Assembly: GCF_014280035.1 (NCBI RefSeq) | Contig: NZ_CP047957.1 | Coordinates: forward strand, 2,232,001-2,296,000 | DNA length: 64,000 bases | Reading direction: 5' to 3' | DNA from: Synechococcus sp. A18-25c | Lineage (GTDB): Bacteria > Cyanobacteriota > Cyanobacteriia > PCC-6307 > Cyanobiaceae | In this document: positions 17,497 to 27,197 of the stretch, piece after piece | Position numbering within the stretch: position 1 is the first letter of the stretch | How the letters are laid out: every line of letters begins with the position of its first letter | Notes under the pieces: model-generated | Seen by the model: the letters and a program-made list of their open reading frames with translations, nothing else | What the model was told of the DNA's origin: nothing | Database searches by the model: none | Translations under genes and position numbers: made by a program

Positions 17497-18387
17497 ATGC
17501 CCGCCTCTGACCTGACGCCACCGGCCTCCCTGGCCTGCATCGGCCTGGGGGCGCTGGGACTGCCCATAACGGCAAACCTGCAGGCCGCCGGCTACACCCT
17601 GCGCGTTCACACCCGCAGCCGTACTGCCGAGACTGATTCATCCCTGGTTGGCGCCACACGTGCCTGCACCCCCGCTGCAGCCGTGCTCGGCTGCAAAGCG
17701 CTGTTGCTCTGCGTCAGTGACGATGCCGCAGTTGAGTCGGTGCTGTGGGGTGAACAGGGCGCGGGGCCGGCACTAACGCCCGGGAGCCTCGTGATCGACT
17801 GCTCGACCATCAGCCCTGCCACCGCCCGAGCGATGGCTGATCGACTCGCCAAGCAGGGTGTTCAGTTCATCGATGCCCCGGTGACCGGCGGAACCGAAGG
17901 AGCGCATGCTGGCCAGCTCACCGTTCTGTGCGGCGGCGACGTCAGCGATCTGGAGCGCGCCCGGCCGGTGCTGGAGGTGATCGGGGGGTCTATCCACCAT
18001 TTCGGAGCGGTGGGCAGCGGACAGCAGGTGAAGGCCATCAACCAAGTGCTGGTGGCTGGCAGCTATGCGGCTGTGGCGGAAGCGATCGCTTTGGGGCAGC
18101 ACCTGCAACTGCCAATGCCCGCCGTCGTTGAGGCCCTCCGCCATGGGGCCGCAGGCTCCTGGGCCCTTGAGCATCGCTCGAGCGCGATGCTCAACGACCA
18201 CTACCCGCTGGGCTTCAAGTTGGCACTGCACCACAAGGATCTGAGCATTGCCCTGGAGGAGGCAGAGCAAGCCGGGCTGCATTTACCGATCACCCAAGCC
18301 GTGCAAGTACAGGAGCAAGCGTTGATGCAGGCCGGTTTCAAAGACGCGGATGTGTCGGTGCTGCGCCGCAGCCTGCCTGAGGTGTGA
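17497..18387 (+). CDS. NAD(P)-dependent 3-hydroxyacid dehydrogenase-like protein
   Basis: 296-residue member of the beta-hydroxyacid dehydrogenase family (3-hydroxyisobutyrate, tartronate semialdehyde or glyoxylate reductases). N-terminal Rossmann motif GLGALGLPITANLQAAGY, substrate-binding DAPVTGGTEGAHAGQLTVLCGG, and the catalytic Lys in GSGQQVKAINQVLVAG. The C-terminal helix FKLALHHKDLSIALEEA is typical. In cyanobacteria such a protein often reduces glyoxylate or succinic semialdehyde; the substrate cannot be read from the sequence. It converges with the exported protein gene at 18438-19193. Confidence 0.9.
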   Translation: MPASDLTPPASLACIGLGALGLPITANLQAAGYTLRVHTRSRTAETDSSLVGATRACTPAAAVLGCKALLLCVSDDAAVESVLWGEQGAGPALTPGSLVIDCSTISPATARAMADRLAKQGVQFIDAPVTGGTEGAHAGQLTVLCGGDVSDLERARPVLEVIGGSIHHFGAVGSGQQVKAINQVLVAGSYAAVAEAIALGQHLQLPMPAVVEALRHGAAGSWALEHRSSAMLNDHYPLGFKLALHHKDLSIALEEAEQAGLHLPITQAVQVQEQALMQAGFKDADVSVLRRSLPEV

Positions 18388-18437
18388 GCCAACGCGCCAA
18401 CGGCTGCACTTCAACGAGCCATCACAGAACGCGTGGG

Positions 18438-19193
18438 TTACTGGCGATCGTCGACCACTTGAACCTGTTTGCTCACGGTGATCACGCCATCGGGATGCAC
18501 GAGCAGGGCAGCCCAGGTTTGAACGCCAGGTTGAAACGGAGCCTGCACCGACTTGAACAGGCCACCACCACCCAAGGGAGCCAACTGGATGATCGGGCTC
18601 TTCTGCGCGAGAACCTGCTCCGGACTCACCGCCGTGAGGCCCCCAGCCAGGAGAGCCTTGCCGAGGGGCTGATCAAGCACCACATCGACGTCGTAACGCG
18701 AGCCGGTCAGCACCGTGTCGGGAATCATCAACGAGATCGGCAGCGGCTTCTCGGCGCTGGTCAGCACCGATTGGTCACTCAACACCTCCTGCCCCGTGAT
18801 CAGCCCGGCAGCGGTGGAGAACGCCAGGCGCTGATGGGCGCTGAAGGAGTAGCTGAGTCCATCCTGTTGACGCGTGCCCGTGACCGCCAGCTTCACGGTG
18901 GGTCTGCCATCCGCCGTGGCATCCCCTGGCCTGACCCGCCATCGGGTGACCGGGAACCGGCTGCTGAAACGCTGGAAGCTGTCGAGCAGCGTCGCCGCCT
19001 GCTCCGGATCCATCAATACCGACAACGCTTCGACGTTGTCATCGGCATTAAGAGCCTGCTGCAGTTGCGTGCTGAGCGCTGCCGCATCGGCAGTTGCCGA
19101 CCGGGCGGGCTGGCCGAGCAGCAGGGATGCACCGGCCAGCACCGCAGCCCTCGAAATCCAGGACGCCAGTGAGGCTCGCGAACGCGGAACCAT
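18438..19193 (-). CDS. Exported protein of unknown function
   Basis: 251 residues. An N-terminal signal peptide (RAAVLAGASLLLGQPARSATA, cleavage likely near residue 33) is followed by a soluble helical part and then beta-rich sequence. No cysteines are seen in the mature part, and no catalytic motif. The overall look (SYSFSAHQRLAFSTAAGLITG; SLMIPDTVLTGSRYDVDVVLDQPLGKALLAGGL) is of a conserved cyanobacterial periplasmic or thylakoid-lumen protein, but I do not recognise a named family. The start ATG 19193 is divergent from murG. Confidence 0.78.
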   Translation of the reverse strand: MVPRSRASLASWISRAAVLAGASLLLGQPARSATADAAALSTQLQQALNADDNVEALSVLMDPEQAATLLDSFQRFSSRFPVTRWRVRPGDATADGRPTVKLAVTGTRQQDGLSYSFSAHQRLAFSTAAGLITGQEVLSDQSVLTSAEKPLPISLMIPDTVLTGSRYDVDVVLDQPLGKALLAGGLTAVSPEQVLAQKSPIIQLAPLGGGGLFKSVQAPFQPGVQTWAALLVHPDGVITVSKQVQVVDDRQ

Positions 19194-19247
19194 GGAACAG
19201 CCTCTGCAGTCGAACTAAGTTAGGCGGCGCTTCCAAGGTCCGCCGCC

Positions 19248-20342
19248 ATGCCCCGGCTTCTGATCGCCGCCAGTGGCACCGGCGGACACCTGTTTCCCGC
19301 CCTGTCCGTGGCCGAAGCCCTGCCCAGCCCATGGAGCGTGCGCTGGCTAGGTGTTCCGGATCGGCTGGAAACAGAACTCGTGCCTGATCGCTACGACCTG
19401 GTGACCGTGAAAGCCGGCGGGCTCCAGGGTCGGGGCTTGCGCAAGTTGCTTCAACTGATTCGGCTGCTGGCAGCTAGCCGCGATGTGTGTCGCCTGATTC
19501 GCCGCGAACACATTGATGTGGTGTTCACCACCGGGGGTTACATCGCCGCGCCCGCGATCCTCGGGGCGCGCTGGTGCGGTGTGCCCGTGGTGCTGCATGA
19601 ATCCAATGCCATTCCGGGCCGAGTGACCCGCTTGCTGGGACGCCACAGCACCCGAGTCGCCGTCGGGCTCGAGGGGGCCGTTCAACGAATTCCAGGCTGC
19701 ACAGCCGTGGTCACGGGCACTCCGGTGCGGGAGAGTTTTCTGCGTCCCCAGCCCTTGCCGGACTGGGTGCCAAAGGGAGACGGGCCCCTGTTGGTGGTGA
19801 TGGGCGGCAGCCAAGGGGCTCTCGGCCTCAATCGCATGGTGCGGGTGCTGCTGCCGGAGCTGCTCAGCCAGGGCTGCCGAGTGGTGCATCTCACGGGCAG
19901 CAACGACCCGGATGTGAACAGCATCGAGCATCCCGGCCTGGCAGAACACCCCTTCAGCGATGCGATCCCGGCCTTGCTGCAACACGCGGATCTTGCCATC
20001 AGTCGTGCCGGTGCCGGCAGCCTGAGCGAACTGGCAGTGAGCGGAACCCCCACAATTTTGGTGCCCTTCCCCCAGGCCGCCGATCGCCATCAGGATGCCA
20101 ACGCCGCCTGCGCGGCTGCACTCGGCGCAGCTGTAATCGTGCACCAACACGACCCCGACCACCCCGCGCTGCGCGCAACCTTGCGACGCCTCCTCCGCTC
20201 AAGGTTGCGTGACGCTGCAGCCGTTGCGGATCCAGCACCAACCATGGACCCCCTCCCGGCCATGGCCTCCGCCATGCGGGCCTTGGCGGTGAAGGATGCC
20301 GATCACCAACTGGCGGATCTGCTGCAAACCCTGGCGGCCTGA
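19248..20342 (+). CDS. murG: UDP-GlcNAc:undecaprenyl-PP-MurNAc-pentapeptide GlcNAc transferase
   Basis: Last membrane-associated step of lipid II synthesis for peptidoglycan (inner face of plasma membrane). 364 residues. Family motifs: N-terminal [17 protein letters not shown] (the usual GGTGGH has Ser first), [44 protein letters not shown], and the UDP-binding [36 protein letters not shown]. The ATG 19248 fits. It converges with the CobC-like gene, 9 bases apart. Confidence 0.96.
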   Translation: MPRLLIAASGTGGHLFPALSVAEALPSPWSVRWLGVPDRLETELVPDRYDLVTVKAGGLQGRGLRKLLQLIRLLAASRDVCRLIRREHIDVVFTTGGYIAAPAILGARWCGVPVVLHESNAIPGRVTRLLGRHSTRVAVGLEGAVQRIPGCTAVVTGTPVRESFLRPQPLPDWVPKGDGPLLVVMGGSQGALGLNRMVRVLLPELLSQGCRVVHLTGSNDPDVNSIEHPGLAEHPFSDAIPALLQHADLAISRAGAGSLSELAVSGTPTILVPFPQAADRHQDANAACAAALGAAVIVHQHDPDHPALRATLRRLLRSRLRDAAAVADPAPTMDPLPAMASAMRALAVKDADHQLADLLQTLAA

Positions 20343-20351
20343 AACCAGGCC

Positions 20352-21515
20352 TCAACTGAGCTCCGCCGCCAAAGCCCGAAGAATGCGCCGGTTGCCGCGG
20401 CGATTTTGCAGACCAATACGCAGCCATCGCTCCCCGAGTCCTTCAAAGGATCGGCAGTCGCGCAAGAGCACTCCACGACGGGCAACACGCTCCCGCAGCT
20501 TCACCAATGAGGCATCACTACGGATCAAGAAAAAGTTGGTGCTGGAGGGCATCGGGGTGATTTCTGGCAACTGCATCAGTTGCTGCTGCAACCAAGCGCC
20601 TTCGTCCGCAACCCAGGTTTCCACACGCCGCGTCCAGCGACTCAGCCCCACCCGATCGGCGATGACGGCCTGCCCAGCAGCCAACGCCAGGCCATTCACT
20701 GGCCATGGATCGCGCCAGCGCTGCCAGCGCTGCACACGATCCGCAGCAGCCACGGCATAACCGAGCCGCAAGCCAGCCACGGCCAACAACTTCGTGAGAC
20801 TTCGGATCACCACCAGATTGGGATGGGTGGCCACCAAGGGCAGCAGCGATTGCCGCTCGCCACCAGGGACCAGAGGGAGGAAGGCTTCATCGCAGATCAC
20901 CAGGGGATAGCGATCCAGCAAGCACTCCAACGACGACCGGCTCCAGAGCTGCCCCGTGGGGTTGTGAGGATTGGTGAGCCAGAGCGTGCCCACACGGCTT
21001 TCAGGATCCAACGGGGTAGGGAAGGCCTCGGGTCCAGAGCCCGCCCAGTCGAGAGGGAGGGGCAAGGAGCAAACCCCTGCGTCCCAGCAGGACAGAGCAC
21101 GGCGGTAATCGGCAAATCCCGGCTGGGGGAGACCGCTGAGCCCATGCGCCGCTGCATCCCTTGCGGCCCACGTGAACAGCTCCGCTGCTCCATTGCCCGG
21201 CAACACGCACGCGACATCCACGCCATGCCAATCAGCGATGGCCTGACGCAACGCAATCTGACTGCGGTCGGGGTAGTCACGCAATGCAGTGCCGGCGATC
21301 GCGAGCCGCAATGCCGCGCGCATCACACGAGGCGGCTGAAAAGGCACTAACGATGCACTGGCATCCAGCAGCTGATCCGATCGAATGCCCAGGCGTTTGG
21401 CCTCCTGAGTGAGGTTGCCCCCATGCGGTGGAAAGCCGCTGCCCAAGATCAATCCAGCCGACAGGTCTCCATCCTGCCCAGCGACGCTCGACGCAAGCCG
21501 CCGGGACCGATACAA
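20352..21515 (-). CDS. cobC: PLP-dependent aminotransferase, CobC/threonine-phosphate decarboxylase type
   Basis: Fold-type I PLP enzyme resembling L-threonine-O-3-phosphate decarboxylase, which supplies the aminopropanol arm of cobalamin-like corrinoids, and histidinol-phosphate aminotransferase. Signs: PPHGGNLTQEAKRLGI at the N-terminus (typical of CobC/CobD), YPDRSQIALRQAIA, LPGNGAAELF, TNPHNPTGQ, ICDEAFLPL, and the PLP Lys in SLTKLLAVAGLRLGYAVA. No ATG is available near the N-terminus: the frame opens with TTG at 21515, and TTG codons at 21452 or 21446 are alternatives that begin closer to the conserved part. The exact start is therefore uncertain. Confidence 0.82.
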   Translation of the reverse strand: MYRSRRLASSVAGQDGDLSAGLILGSGFPPHGGNLTQEAKRLGIRSDQLLDASASLVPFQPPRVMRAALRLAIAGTALRDYPDRSQIALRQAIADWHGVDVACVLPGNGAAELFTWAARDAAAHGLSGLPQPGFADYRRALSCWDAGVCSLPLPLDWAGSGPEAFPTPLDPESRVGTLWLTNPHNPTGQLWSRSSLECLLDRYPLVICDEAFLPLVPGGERQSLLPLVATHPNLVVIRSLTKLLAVAGLRLGYAVAAADRVQRWQRWRDPWPVNGLALAAGQAVIADRVGLSRWTRRVETWVADEGAWLQQQLMQLPEITPMPSSTNFFLIRSDASLVKLRERVARRGVLLRDCRSFEGLGERWLRIGLQNRRGNRRILRALAAELS

Positions 21516-21541
21516 CCCAAGGGATCACTGAGCTGCTGTTG

Positions 21542-22408
21542 ATGCCAGCCCAGCACGAGACGCCGCTCCGGATCAAAACCATCCGGATCAAGACTTTCCG
21601 GATCAAGACCATGGGGGCATCGCTGTTGCTTGGCGGACTGCTCGGTTTTGGAGCAGGGGCCGCTCATTCCAATGAAGCGCTGCTTCAACTCCTGCAGGAA
21701 CGACGCTGTCAGGGATGCCGGCTCGCCGATGTGGACCTCGTTCACGCCGACTTGCGCGATGCCGATCTGGGCGAAGCCCGGCTGATGCGCGCCAACCTCA
21801 GCCAGGCCCAGCTGGACGGCGCTGATCTCAATGGCGCTGACCTCAGCTTCACCAGCCTGCGCGGTGCATCACTGCGCGGAGCGGATTTGAGAGGGAGCAA
21901 GCTCTTCGGCACGGATCTGAGAGACGCCGATCTCAGCGGTGCCCAGCTCGACCCGGACGCCCTGGAGCAGGCGCATTGGCAAGGAGCCCAGGGGATTGCA
22001 GCAGGAAGCCGCAGCCATGCGGCGTTGCACAACGCAGGCGTGGAAGCGTTTTTAGCCGGAAACTGGTCATCGGCAGAAACGTTGTTCAGCGATGCCATCC
22101 GCAGCCAACCGCAAGAACCTTTGAGCTGGGTGGCCCGTGGCATCAGCCGCAGCGAACAGGCCAAAGACGACCTGGCCGCCGCCGATTTCAACTACGCCGC
22201 TGCGCTGTATCAACAACAGGGAAGCGCAGCCTGGGCTGATCAGCTCAAGGCGGCAGCTGATGCCATCAGCGAGCGCCGATACGAAAACAACGCAACGGAG
22301 GAAGGGAGCGGCGTCGGCAGTCAACTGCTGGGAGGCGCTATCTCAGGGCTTCGCATGATCGCGCCGCTTGCCGCCAAAGCCTTCATGCCATTCGGATTAG
22401 GGCTTTAA
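21542..22408 (+). CDS. Exported pentapeptide-repeat protein with TPR-like C-terminus
   Basis: Start ATG 21542 (288 residues) gives a basic n-region made of RIKT repeats, then the hydrophobic signal ASLLLGGLLGFGAGAAHS. ATG 21611 would leave the signal without positive charge. Next come about 14 pentapeptide repeats of the A(D/N)LxX type (CRLADVDLVHADLRDADLGEA...), expected to fold as a right-handed beta-helix. After them is an alpha-helical TPR-like pair (ALHNAGVEAFLAGNWSSAETLFSDAIRSQ) and a hydrophobic Gly-rich tail. Target thylakoid lumen or periplasm is inferred; function is unknown. Confidence 0.85.
   Translation: MPAQHETPLRIKTIRIKTFRIKTMGASLLLGGLLGFGAGAAHSNEALLQLLQERRCQGCRLADVDLVHADLRDADLGEARLMRANLSQAQLDGADLNGADLSFTSLRGASLRGADLRGSKLFGTDLRDADLSGAQLDPDALEQAHWQGAQGIAAGSRSHAALHNAGVEAFLAGNWSSAETLFSDAIRSQPQEPLSWVARGISRSEQAKDDLAAADFNYAAALYQQQGSAAWADQLKAAADAISERRYENNATEEGSGVGSQLLGGAISGLRMIAPLAAKAFMPFGLGL
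21568..21612 (+). repeat. Three tandem 15-bp repeats in the signal-peptide region
   Basis: Three consecutive 15-base units (21568-21582, 21583-21597, 21598-21612) with core CCGGATCAAGAC, encoding RIKT-I/F/M. They differ from each other at only two to four bases. The repeat sits at the 5' end of the pentapeptide gene, before the hydrophobic signal. Confidence 0.85.
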
Positions 22409-22421
22409 CCGACAGAACCGG

Positions 22422-24707
22422 TCAGTAGCCACTCATTACCTGGCGAGTCGCTGGAAGCGTTGGTCTGTAGCCATAGCCATAGGTTCCACCCTGGGTGTCG
22501 TCGATGATGCGTGGTGTCACCAGAATCACCAACTCCCGCTTGGCTCGGCTTCCCTGGGAAGAACGGAAAAATTGGCCGATGAAAGGGAGATCTCCGAGGA
22601 TGGGCCATTTGGTCACAGCCTGCACATCTGCGTCCGAAATTACGCCCGTTAAAATTAACGTTTGCCCATCGCGTACACGTATTTTTCCGGTGTCAAGAGA
22701 GCGACTGCTAATTATATTGATATTTCCACATCGCTCAACAAAATCCACATCAATAGCAGCCGATATCTGTGGCGACAGGGAGAAAGTCACGAAGCCATTA
22801 TCATCAATTTTATCAACTCTGGCACCAAAAGTGAGGCCTGCATTCGTTAATTCAGGCTCGCAAAAAATACTGCCATTTTCGCCCTCTCTGACATTATATG
22901 ACGTCACAAGACGCTCTCCGACAGAGACCAACGCTTCATTCACCCGTTCTCGGCCAACCAATCCATCCGAGCCAATTGCCGTTCCATCAGAGCCGCGCAT
23001 ATCACCTTCACCTTCTTGAATGATCAATGTGGGGCTTGCGAGAATTTTGGTTGAGCTCGACTCAATCTGTGCACTCAAAAAGTCAAAGAACTGATTAACA
23101 GGGTATTGGAAGCGCGAAGGAGCCTGATAGGTAACCCTTCCCTCTTCGTCAATTTCAGTGATTCCCGGCTGCAAGGGATTGTCATACGTTCCAAAATCAG
23201 GCCGAGCTCCCTCAGACCCCGGCAGTGGATAGGCAGAACTGGGGCTATCAAGAAACACACCACTGCCATCGGTCACGCCCGTCCCTGGAATAGGAGTCGT
23301 ACCCTCCTGCGCGGAATACCTGCCAGGGAGTCCACCCTCCGAGCTACCTGGAGGCTTGTAGGCACCAAAATTAGCGAGCAGACTTCCATTATCACTGACG
23401 ATGAATGCATTGCCTGAGCGGAAGGCAAAGCTATTGCTTATTTGAGAATCATTATCCAGTAGAACATCAAGAACGCGCACACTCAAGGCCACCTGACGTT
23501 GACGCAGATCAATCTGCTTGAGGTAACTCTCAGCAACAGCCACCAACTGCGAATCACCCACGATCGTGAGTGTTTGCAGACGTGAATCTGTTGTCACCAC
23601 AAGCCCACGAAGAGGGCCCGTAGAAGCTCCAAAACTCTCGCTGTAAGGGGTCTGTGACGATTGCTGCGATGTGGCATCACTGAGCTGTGTGGTGCCGATG
23701 GACGCCGCCTCACCTGTTGTGGTGGTGATGGTATTCGTCAGGTTGAAAGTAGCCCCAAGATTGCCGAGGTATTCAGCGGCCGCTCTCGCAGTCACTTGAT
23801 TCAACCGAATCACCTTCGACATCTGAGGCCCAAACGTTTTGGAGGCTGCAGCAGGGCCCACCAGCAACGTGCGTCCATCGAGCTTGCCCTGCAGACCCGA
23901 AGCCAAAAGCACACCATTTAGCGCGCGAGCGTAGCTTTCATCCTGAAATGCCATCGACACCAAAGCGCCCTGATCGCTTTGACCTGAACCCGCTGAACTC
24001 TGGGTGGGATCCGCCACAAATACAAAGCCATACCCCCCCAAACGCGCCAAGGCCATCAAGGCGTCCTTGGGCGGAGCATTATTCAGTGTGAGGGTCACAG
24101 GGGGACCACTGACATTCACAAAGCTGCGGTTCTGCAACACCATCGAACCGACGGCCATATCACCCAGGGGCGGCGCGACAGCCCTGGGTTGGAGCGGTGG
24201 GGCATAGCTGCTCTGAGGAACGGTGCCCGGCGCCGACAAGTCGAGTCTTCCGGTCTGCAGCAACGCGGGCGCTGCTAAGCCAGAAAACTGCAACACCAAA
24301 GCGCGACCGTCAGCGCTCACCACAGGCTCCCTGAGGCTTTGACCAGCGGCAGGCACTACTTCGATGCGATACAAGCTGCCCGAACCACTGATGGCAACAC
24401 GTTGCAGACCCGACGCAGGATCCGACAGCTGCTGACGACCATTGGGCAATCCAGGAGTTCCCTGAAGTTGCAATTGCCCTTCCCAAACCTGGCCGTTGAG
24501 ACGCTGCTGCAGCACCGGCTGCGCACCGACACCATCGATGACCACCTCAACGGCCTCCTGCGTGCGACGAATCCGCAAGGCCAGCGTCCCCTGAGCCAAC
24601 GCGACGGCGGAGCCACCACCGATCAGGGAGTGCAGCAAGCCCACATCACCAACACCGAGGCCAGCCACCAGCATCAATGCGCTCAGCCGGGAAAGGTTGC
24701 AAGACAT
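22422..24707 (-). CDS. pilQ: Type IV pilus secretin PilQ
   Basis: Outer-membrane channel through which type IV pili extend. About 761 residues from ATG 24707 (MSCNLSRLSALMLVAG, giving a signal peptide); ATG 24755 adds 16 residues. Domain order: N-terminal AMIN-like beta domain (about residues 50-150), STN/secretin N0 domain (NNAPPKDALMALARLGGYGFVF), N1 domain with SKVIRLNQVTARAAAEYLGNLGA, and the C-terminal secretin domain with the signature RDGQTLILTGVISDADVQ...KWPILGDLPFIGQFFRS and RELVILVTPRIIDD. A middle Gly/Ser/Pro-rich insertion (about 22900-23350) has lower GC. It is last in the pilM-N-O-Q operon and converges with the pentapeptide gene. Confidence 0.93.
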   Translation of the reverse strand: MSCNLSRLSALMLVAGLGVGDVGLLHSLIGGGSAVALAQGTLALRIRRTQEAVEVVIDGVGAQPVLQQRLNGQVWEGQLQLQGTPGLPNGRQQLSDPASGLQRVAISGSGSLYRIEVVPAAGQSLREPVVSADGRALVLQFSGLAAPALLQTGRLDLSAPGTVPQSSYAPPLQPRAVAPPLGDMAVGSMVLQNRSFVNVSGPPVTLTLNNAPPKDALMALARLGGYGFVFVADPTQSSAGSGQSDQGALVSMAFQDESYARALNGVLLASGLQGKLDGRTLLVGPAAASKTFGPQMSKVIRLNQVTARAAAEYLGNLGATFNLTNTITTTTGEAASIGTTQLSDATSQQSSQTPYSESFGASTGPLRGLVVTTDSRLQTLTIVGDSQLVAVAESYLKQIDLRQRQVALSVRVLDVLLDNDSQISNSFAFRSGNAFIVSDNGSLLANFGAYKPPGSSEGGLPGRYSAQEGTTPIPGTGVTDGSGVFLDSPSSAYPLPGSEGARPDFGTYDNPLQPGITEIDEEGRVTYQAPSRFQYPVNQFFDFLSAQIESSSTKILASPTLIIQEGEGDMRGSDGTAIGSDGLVGRERVNEALVSVGERLVTSYNVREGENGSIFCEPELTNAGLTFGARVDKIDDNGFVTFSLSPQISAAIDVDFVERCGNINIISSRSLDTGKIRVRDGQTLILTGVISDADVQAVTKWPILGDLPFIGQFFRSSQGSRAKRELVILVTPRIIDDTQGGTYGYGYRPTLPATRQVMSGY

Positions 24708-24796
24708 ACCCGGGGCTGAACGCCATGCTGCTTGGCGGATGGTATCGATCGCCATCGTGGAGAGCCAGCCCTGACGGAAGAGCTGACATCCAGCCG

Positions 24797-25573
24797 TCAG
24801 AAAGGATCCTCTGCTTGAGCCGCTGCATTGGCTCCTGATGGAGGCTGATCAGCATCAACAACCCCGTCAGCAACAACAGCCTTGTCGAAGAAGTTCAGAG
24901 TGAGCTTCAAGCGGGTGCGCGGAGGGGTGATGGGCGCAGCCTGCTCATCACTGGCTCGCTCCTGTTGTTCCAACGCCACGAGCTCCAGATCACCGGGCTG
25001 CACCAAGAGCTCTAGTTGTTCCATACGCCTCAGAAACTGCAGCAGGCCCACATAGGGCCCATCCACCTGCAGCAACACCGAACTTTTGTCATAGCCACGC
25101 GCCTGCAATGGTCCCGCAGATCCACCGGAGGCTGACTCATCCTGCGCATCTGGACCCGACGGAGACTGGGTGCCTGAGCCTTGGGACTCAGCCATCGACA
25201 CAGGCACCGGTTCATAGAGCTTGATCAGCACATCCGTGGCGGCGGCTTCACGGCTGAGTTGCGCCAGAAAGGTCTCGATGGAGCCGCGACCAGCGACCAG
25301 ATCCACCAGCAGGGCCTGCTGTTGTTCGAGCTCGGCAAGGTTCACTTGGGTGGACTTGAGCTGCCCCTGGAGCGAGGGCAGCGAGTTCCCCTTGCTCTCA
25401 AGATCCACAAGGCGCTGCTTCTGCACCTGAATCCGGCCCAACATCGGTAGGCCGATCAACAGGATGACCCCTCCCGCGAGTGCACAACCGATCAAGGCTG
25501 GAACCAGCAGCAGCACGCGCTCCCGGGTGATCTGGGCTCGCCAGGCTGGCCGATCAGGACTGAGGTTGGTCAT
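24797..25573 (-). CDS. pilO: Type IV pilus assembly protein PilO-like
   Basis: 258 residues: short cytoplasmic N-terminus (SPDRPAWRAQITRE), one transmembrane helix (VLLLVPALIGCALAGGVILLIGLPML), then a coiled coil (QVQKQRLVDLESKGNSLPSLQGQLKSTQVNLAELEQQ) and a periplasmic domain. This is the PilO plan, part of the inner-membrane alignment subcomplex PilM/N/O. The start overlaps the pilN stop by ATGA. An Asp/Ser/Gly-rich insertion (about residues 125-150) is unusual. No separate pilP gene is seen; the C-terminal extension rich in Pro/Ala may take part of its place, which is speculative. Confidence 0.82.
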   Translation of the reverse strand: MTNLSPDRPAWRAQITRERVLLLVPALIGCALAGGVILLIGLPMLGRIQVQKQRLVDLESKGNSLPSLQGQLKSTQVNLAELEQQQALLVDLVAGRGSIETFLAQLSREAAATDVLIKLYEPVPVSMAESQGSGTQSPSGPDAQDESASGGSAGPLQARGYDKSSVLLQVDGPYVGLLQFLRRMEQLELLVQPGDLELVALEQQERASDEQAAPITPPRTRLKLTLNFFDKAVVADGVVDADQPPSGANAAAQAEDPF

Positions 25574-26265
25574 GGCGCCACTCCCTGCTGTTCCAGCAAG
25601 CGATAGCGCTGAACCAAGCCCGAAGCCCCCAACTGCTGCAGTTGCTGGATTGAAGGTCTGCGTTGAGCATCCAGAGCCCAGTCGAGACTGAAGCTGACCG
25701 ACGGCTGCTCATCATCCCGGGTTACTTTCACCACCTCCACCCCGCCGGGTTGAGAGATCGGCAAGGCTTCCAGATTGAGCACCAGAGCATTGATCCGCTC
25801 CAGCGGTCCCGGGGCGCCGCCGGCGACCGCCGTTCCTGAAACCTGGATGCGATCACCCAGCACGGAGACGTCCTCGAGCCGGACGCCCACCGGTGTGACT
25901 CGGCGCAGTTGCTCCAACAGAGGCGACCCAGACGGGACAGCGACCAAGGTCTCGGCAATCTTGAGATTGTCCTTGCGAAGCGAATCCGCGCGACGTCGGT
26001 CTGCGCTGAGACGTGCCTCTAACGCTTGCAGCTGCTGCTCCACTGGCTCCAACGCCCGCAACTGCCGCAACTGGCTTGATTCAGACCAATGAAGCAGCAC
26101 TAGCGACACCAGTGCGATCAGCAGTCCCCCCACTCCGATCAGCGAACCACGCAGTAAGAGGAAACGGCTGGAACGCCATGGCGGAACCTCAGCCGGCAGA
26201 CCCAGCTCCTGGCGACGCTCCCGCAACAGATTTGGCAACGACTGCTGTTCAGGCTTGGCGCTCAT
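25570..26265 (-). CDS. pilN: Type IV pilus assembly protein PilN
   Basis: 231 residues. N-terminal cytoplasmic motif NLLRERRQELGLP (the PilN peptide that docks on PilM, here near residue 11), one transmembrane segment (LLRGSLIGVGGLLIALVSLVLLHW), then a coiled-coil and a periplasmic ferredoxin-like domain with VTPVGVRLEDVSVLGDRIQVSGTA. ATGA overlaps with both pilM upstream and pilO downstream indicate a coupled operon. Confidence 0.86.
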   Translation of the reverse strand: MSAKPEQQSLPNLLRERRQELGLPAEVPPWRSSRFLLLRGSLIGVGGLLIALVSLVLLHWSESSQLRQLRALEPVEQQLQALEARLSADRRRADSLRKDNLKIAETLVAVPSGSPLLEQLRRVTPVGVRLEDVSVLGDRIQVSGTAVAGGAPGPLERINALVLNLEALPISQPGGVEVVKVTRDDEQPSVSFSLDWALDAQRRPSIQQLQQLGASGLVQRYRLLEQQGVAP

Positions 26266-27176
26266 GCCGCTACCTCTTGAGGGGCCGTCAACGCCAGATC
26301 CAGGAGCGACATCTCGGCATCCGAGTGCAGTCGTCCTTGCTGAGGGTCGTGCTCAGGCGCCCACCGCCCCTGCCATTGCGGGGACGCGGTCACCCACCAG
26401 CCCACCCGCTCCTGTGGCTCACACCAGGCCTGGACCAGCGCCTGGACCTCCTTTCGCAGTGCTGACAGTTCGACGGCTTCAAGCGCGAGATCCACATCCG
26501 GACAGCCACCGTGCAGCAATAGCAGCCGCCAGCGACTGCCTTGCTCCACCAGCCAGACCAGTCGCTCCTCGCGATTCCCCCAGGCCGTGGACAGACCACG
26601 GAATGCAGCTGACAGCAACCATTCAGCACGACGCACGGAGAGATCAGCAGTTGCCAAGGTCTCAATCCATGACTGCAGCAACAGGCGATCGGTGCCCATG
26701 ACGAGCGTTCGGTCGGCGCGGGGCAGGGGTAGTAGGTCGAGATAGCTCTCTTGAAGGGACAGCGACCAGCCGAGATCAGGCTGCAACGCCCTCAGAGCGT
26801 CCACATCCAGAGCTTGGCCAGGTTCGGCACCCTGAACCACCCGCCACTGACAGCTGGAGAGCGGCAAGAGCAAGTCCACGCTGACCCTGGCAGGAATCAG
26901 CCCCCGTTCCAGCAGCAGATCTGCAATCGTTTCCCCTAGCGCAAGATGGTCGAGAGGCTGTCCCATGCGACAGAGATCCGGAGGCAAGGCCAGCGAAGCG
27001 ATCTGCCGCTCCCCCTGTGAGCACAAGGCGAGATGCAAGCAGTCATCCTCCGGAGCCAGCACAACACGGCTTGGCTCCAGCAGCCCCTGAAACTGCACCA
27101 ACCAGCCGTCAAGGGCGGGGAAACGATCACGCAGGTCAGCCAGCACCACCATGCAACTCCGAGCCGGTGAATCCAT
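26262..27176 (-). CDS. pilM: Type IV pilus assembly protein PilM-like
   Basis: 304-residue cytoplasmic protein in the PilM position, first of the operon. It lacks clear classic actin-fold phosphate loops and is divergent from proteobacterial PilM, as is common in picocyanobacteria. Recognition rests mainly on its place directly upstream of pilN and on features such as RVSVDLLLPLSSCQWRVVQGAEPGQALDVDALR and the conserved GTDRLLLQSWIETLATADLSVRRAEW. The ATG at 27176 is used. It lies between pyrD (upstream on the same strand) and pilN. Confidence 0.7.
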   Translation of the reverse strand: MDSPARSCMVVLADLRDRFPALDGWLVQFQGLLEPSRVVLAPEDDCLHLALCSQGERQIASLALPPDLCRMGQPLDHLALGETIADLLLERGLIPARVSVDLLLPLSSCQWRVVQGAEPGQALDVDALRALQPDLGWSLSLQESYLDLLPLPRADRTLVMGTDRLLLQSWIETLATADLSVRRAEWLLSAAFRGLSTAWGNREERLVWLVEQGSRWRLLLLHGGCPDVDLALEAVELSALRKEVQALVQAWCEPQERVGWWVTASPQWQGRWAPEHDPQQGRLHSDAEMSLLDLALTAPQEVAA

Positions 27177-27197
27177 GACTTGATCGCAGAGTATCGA

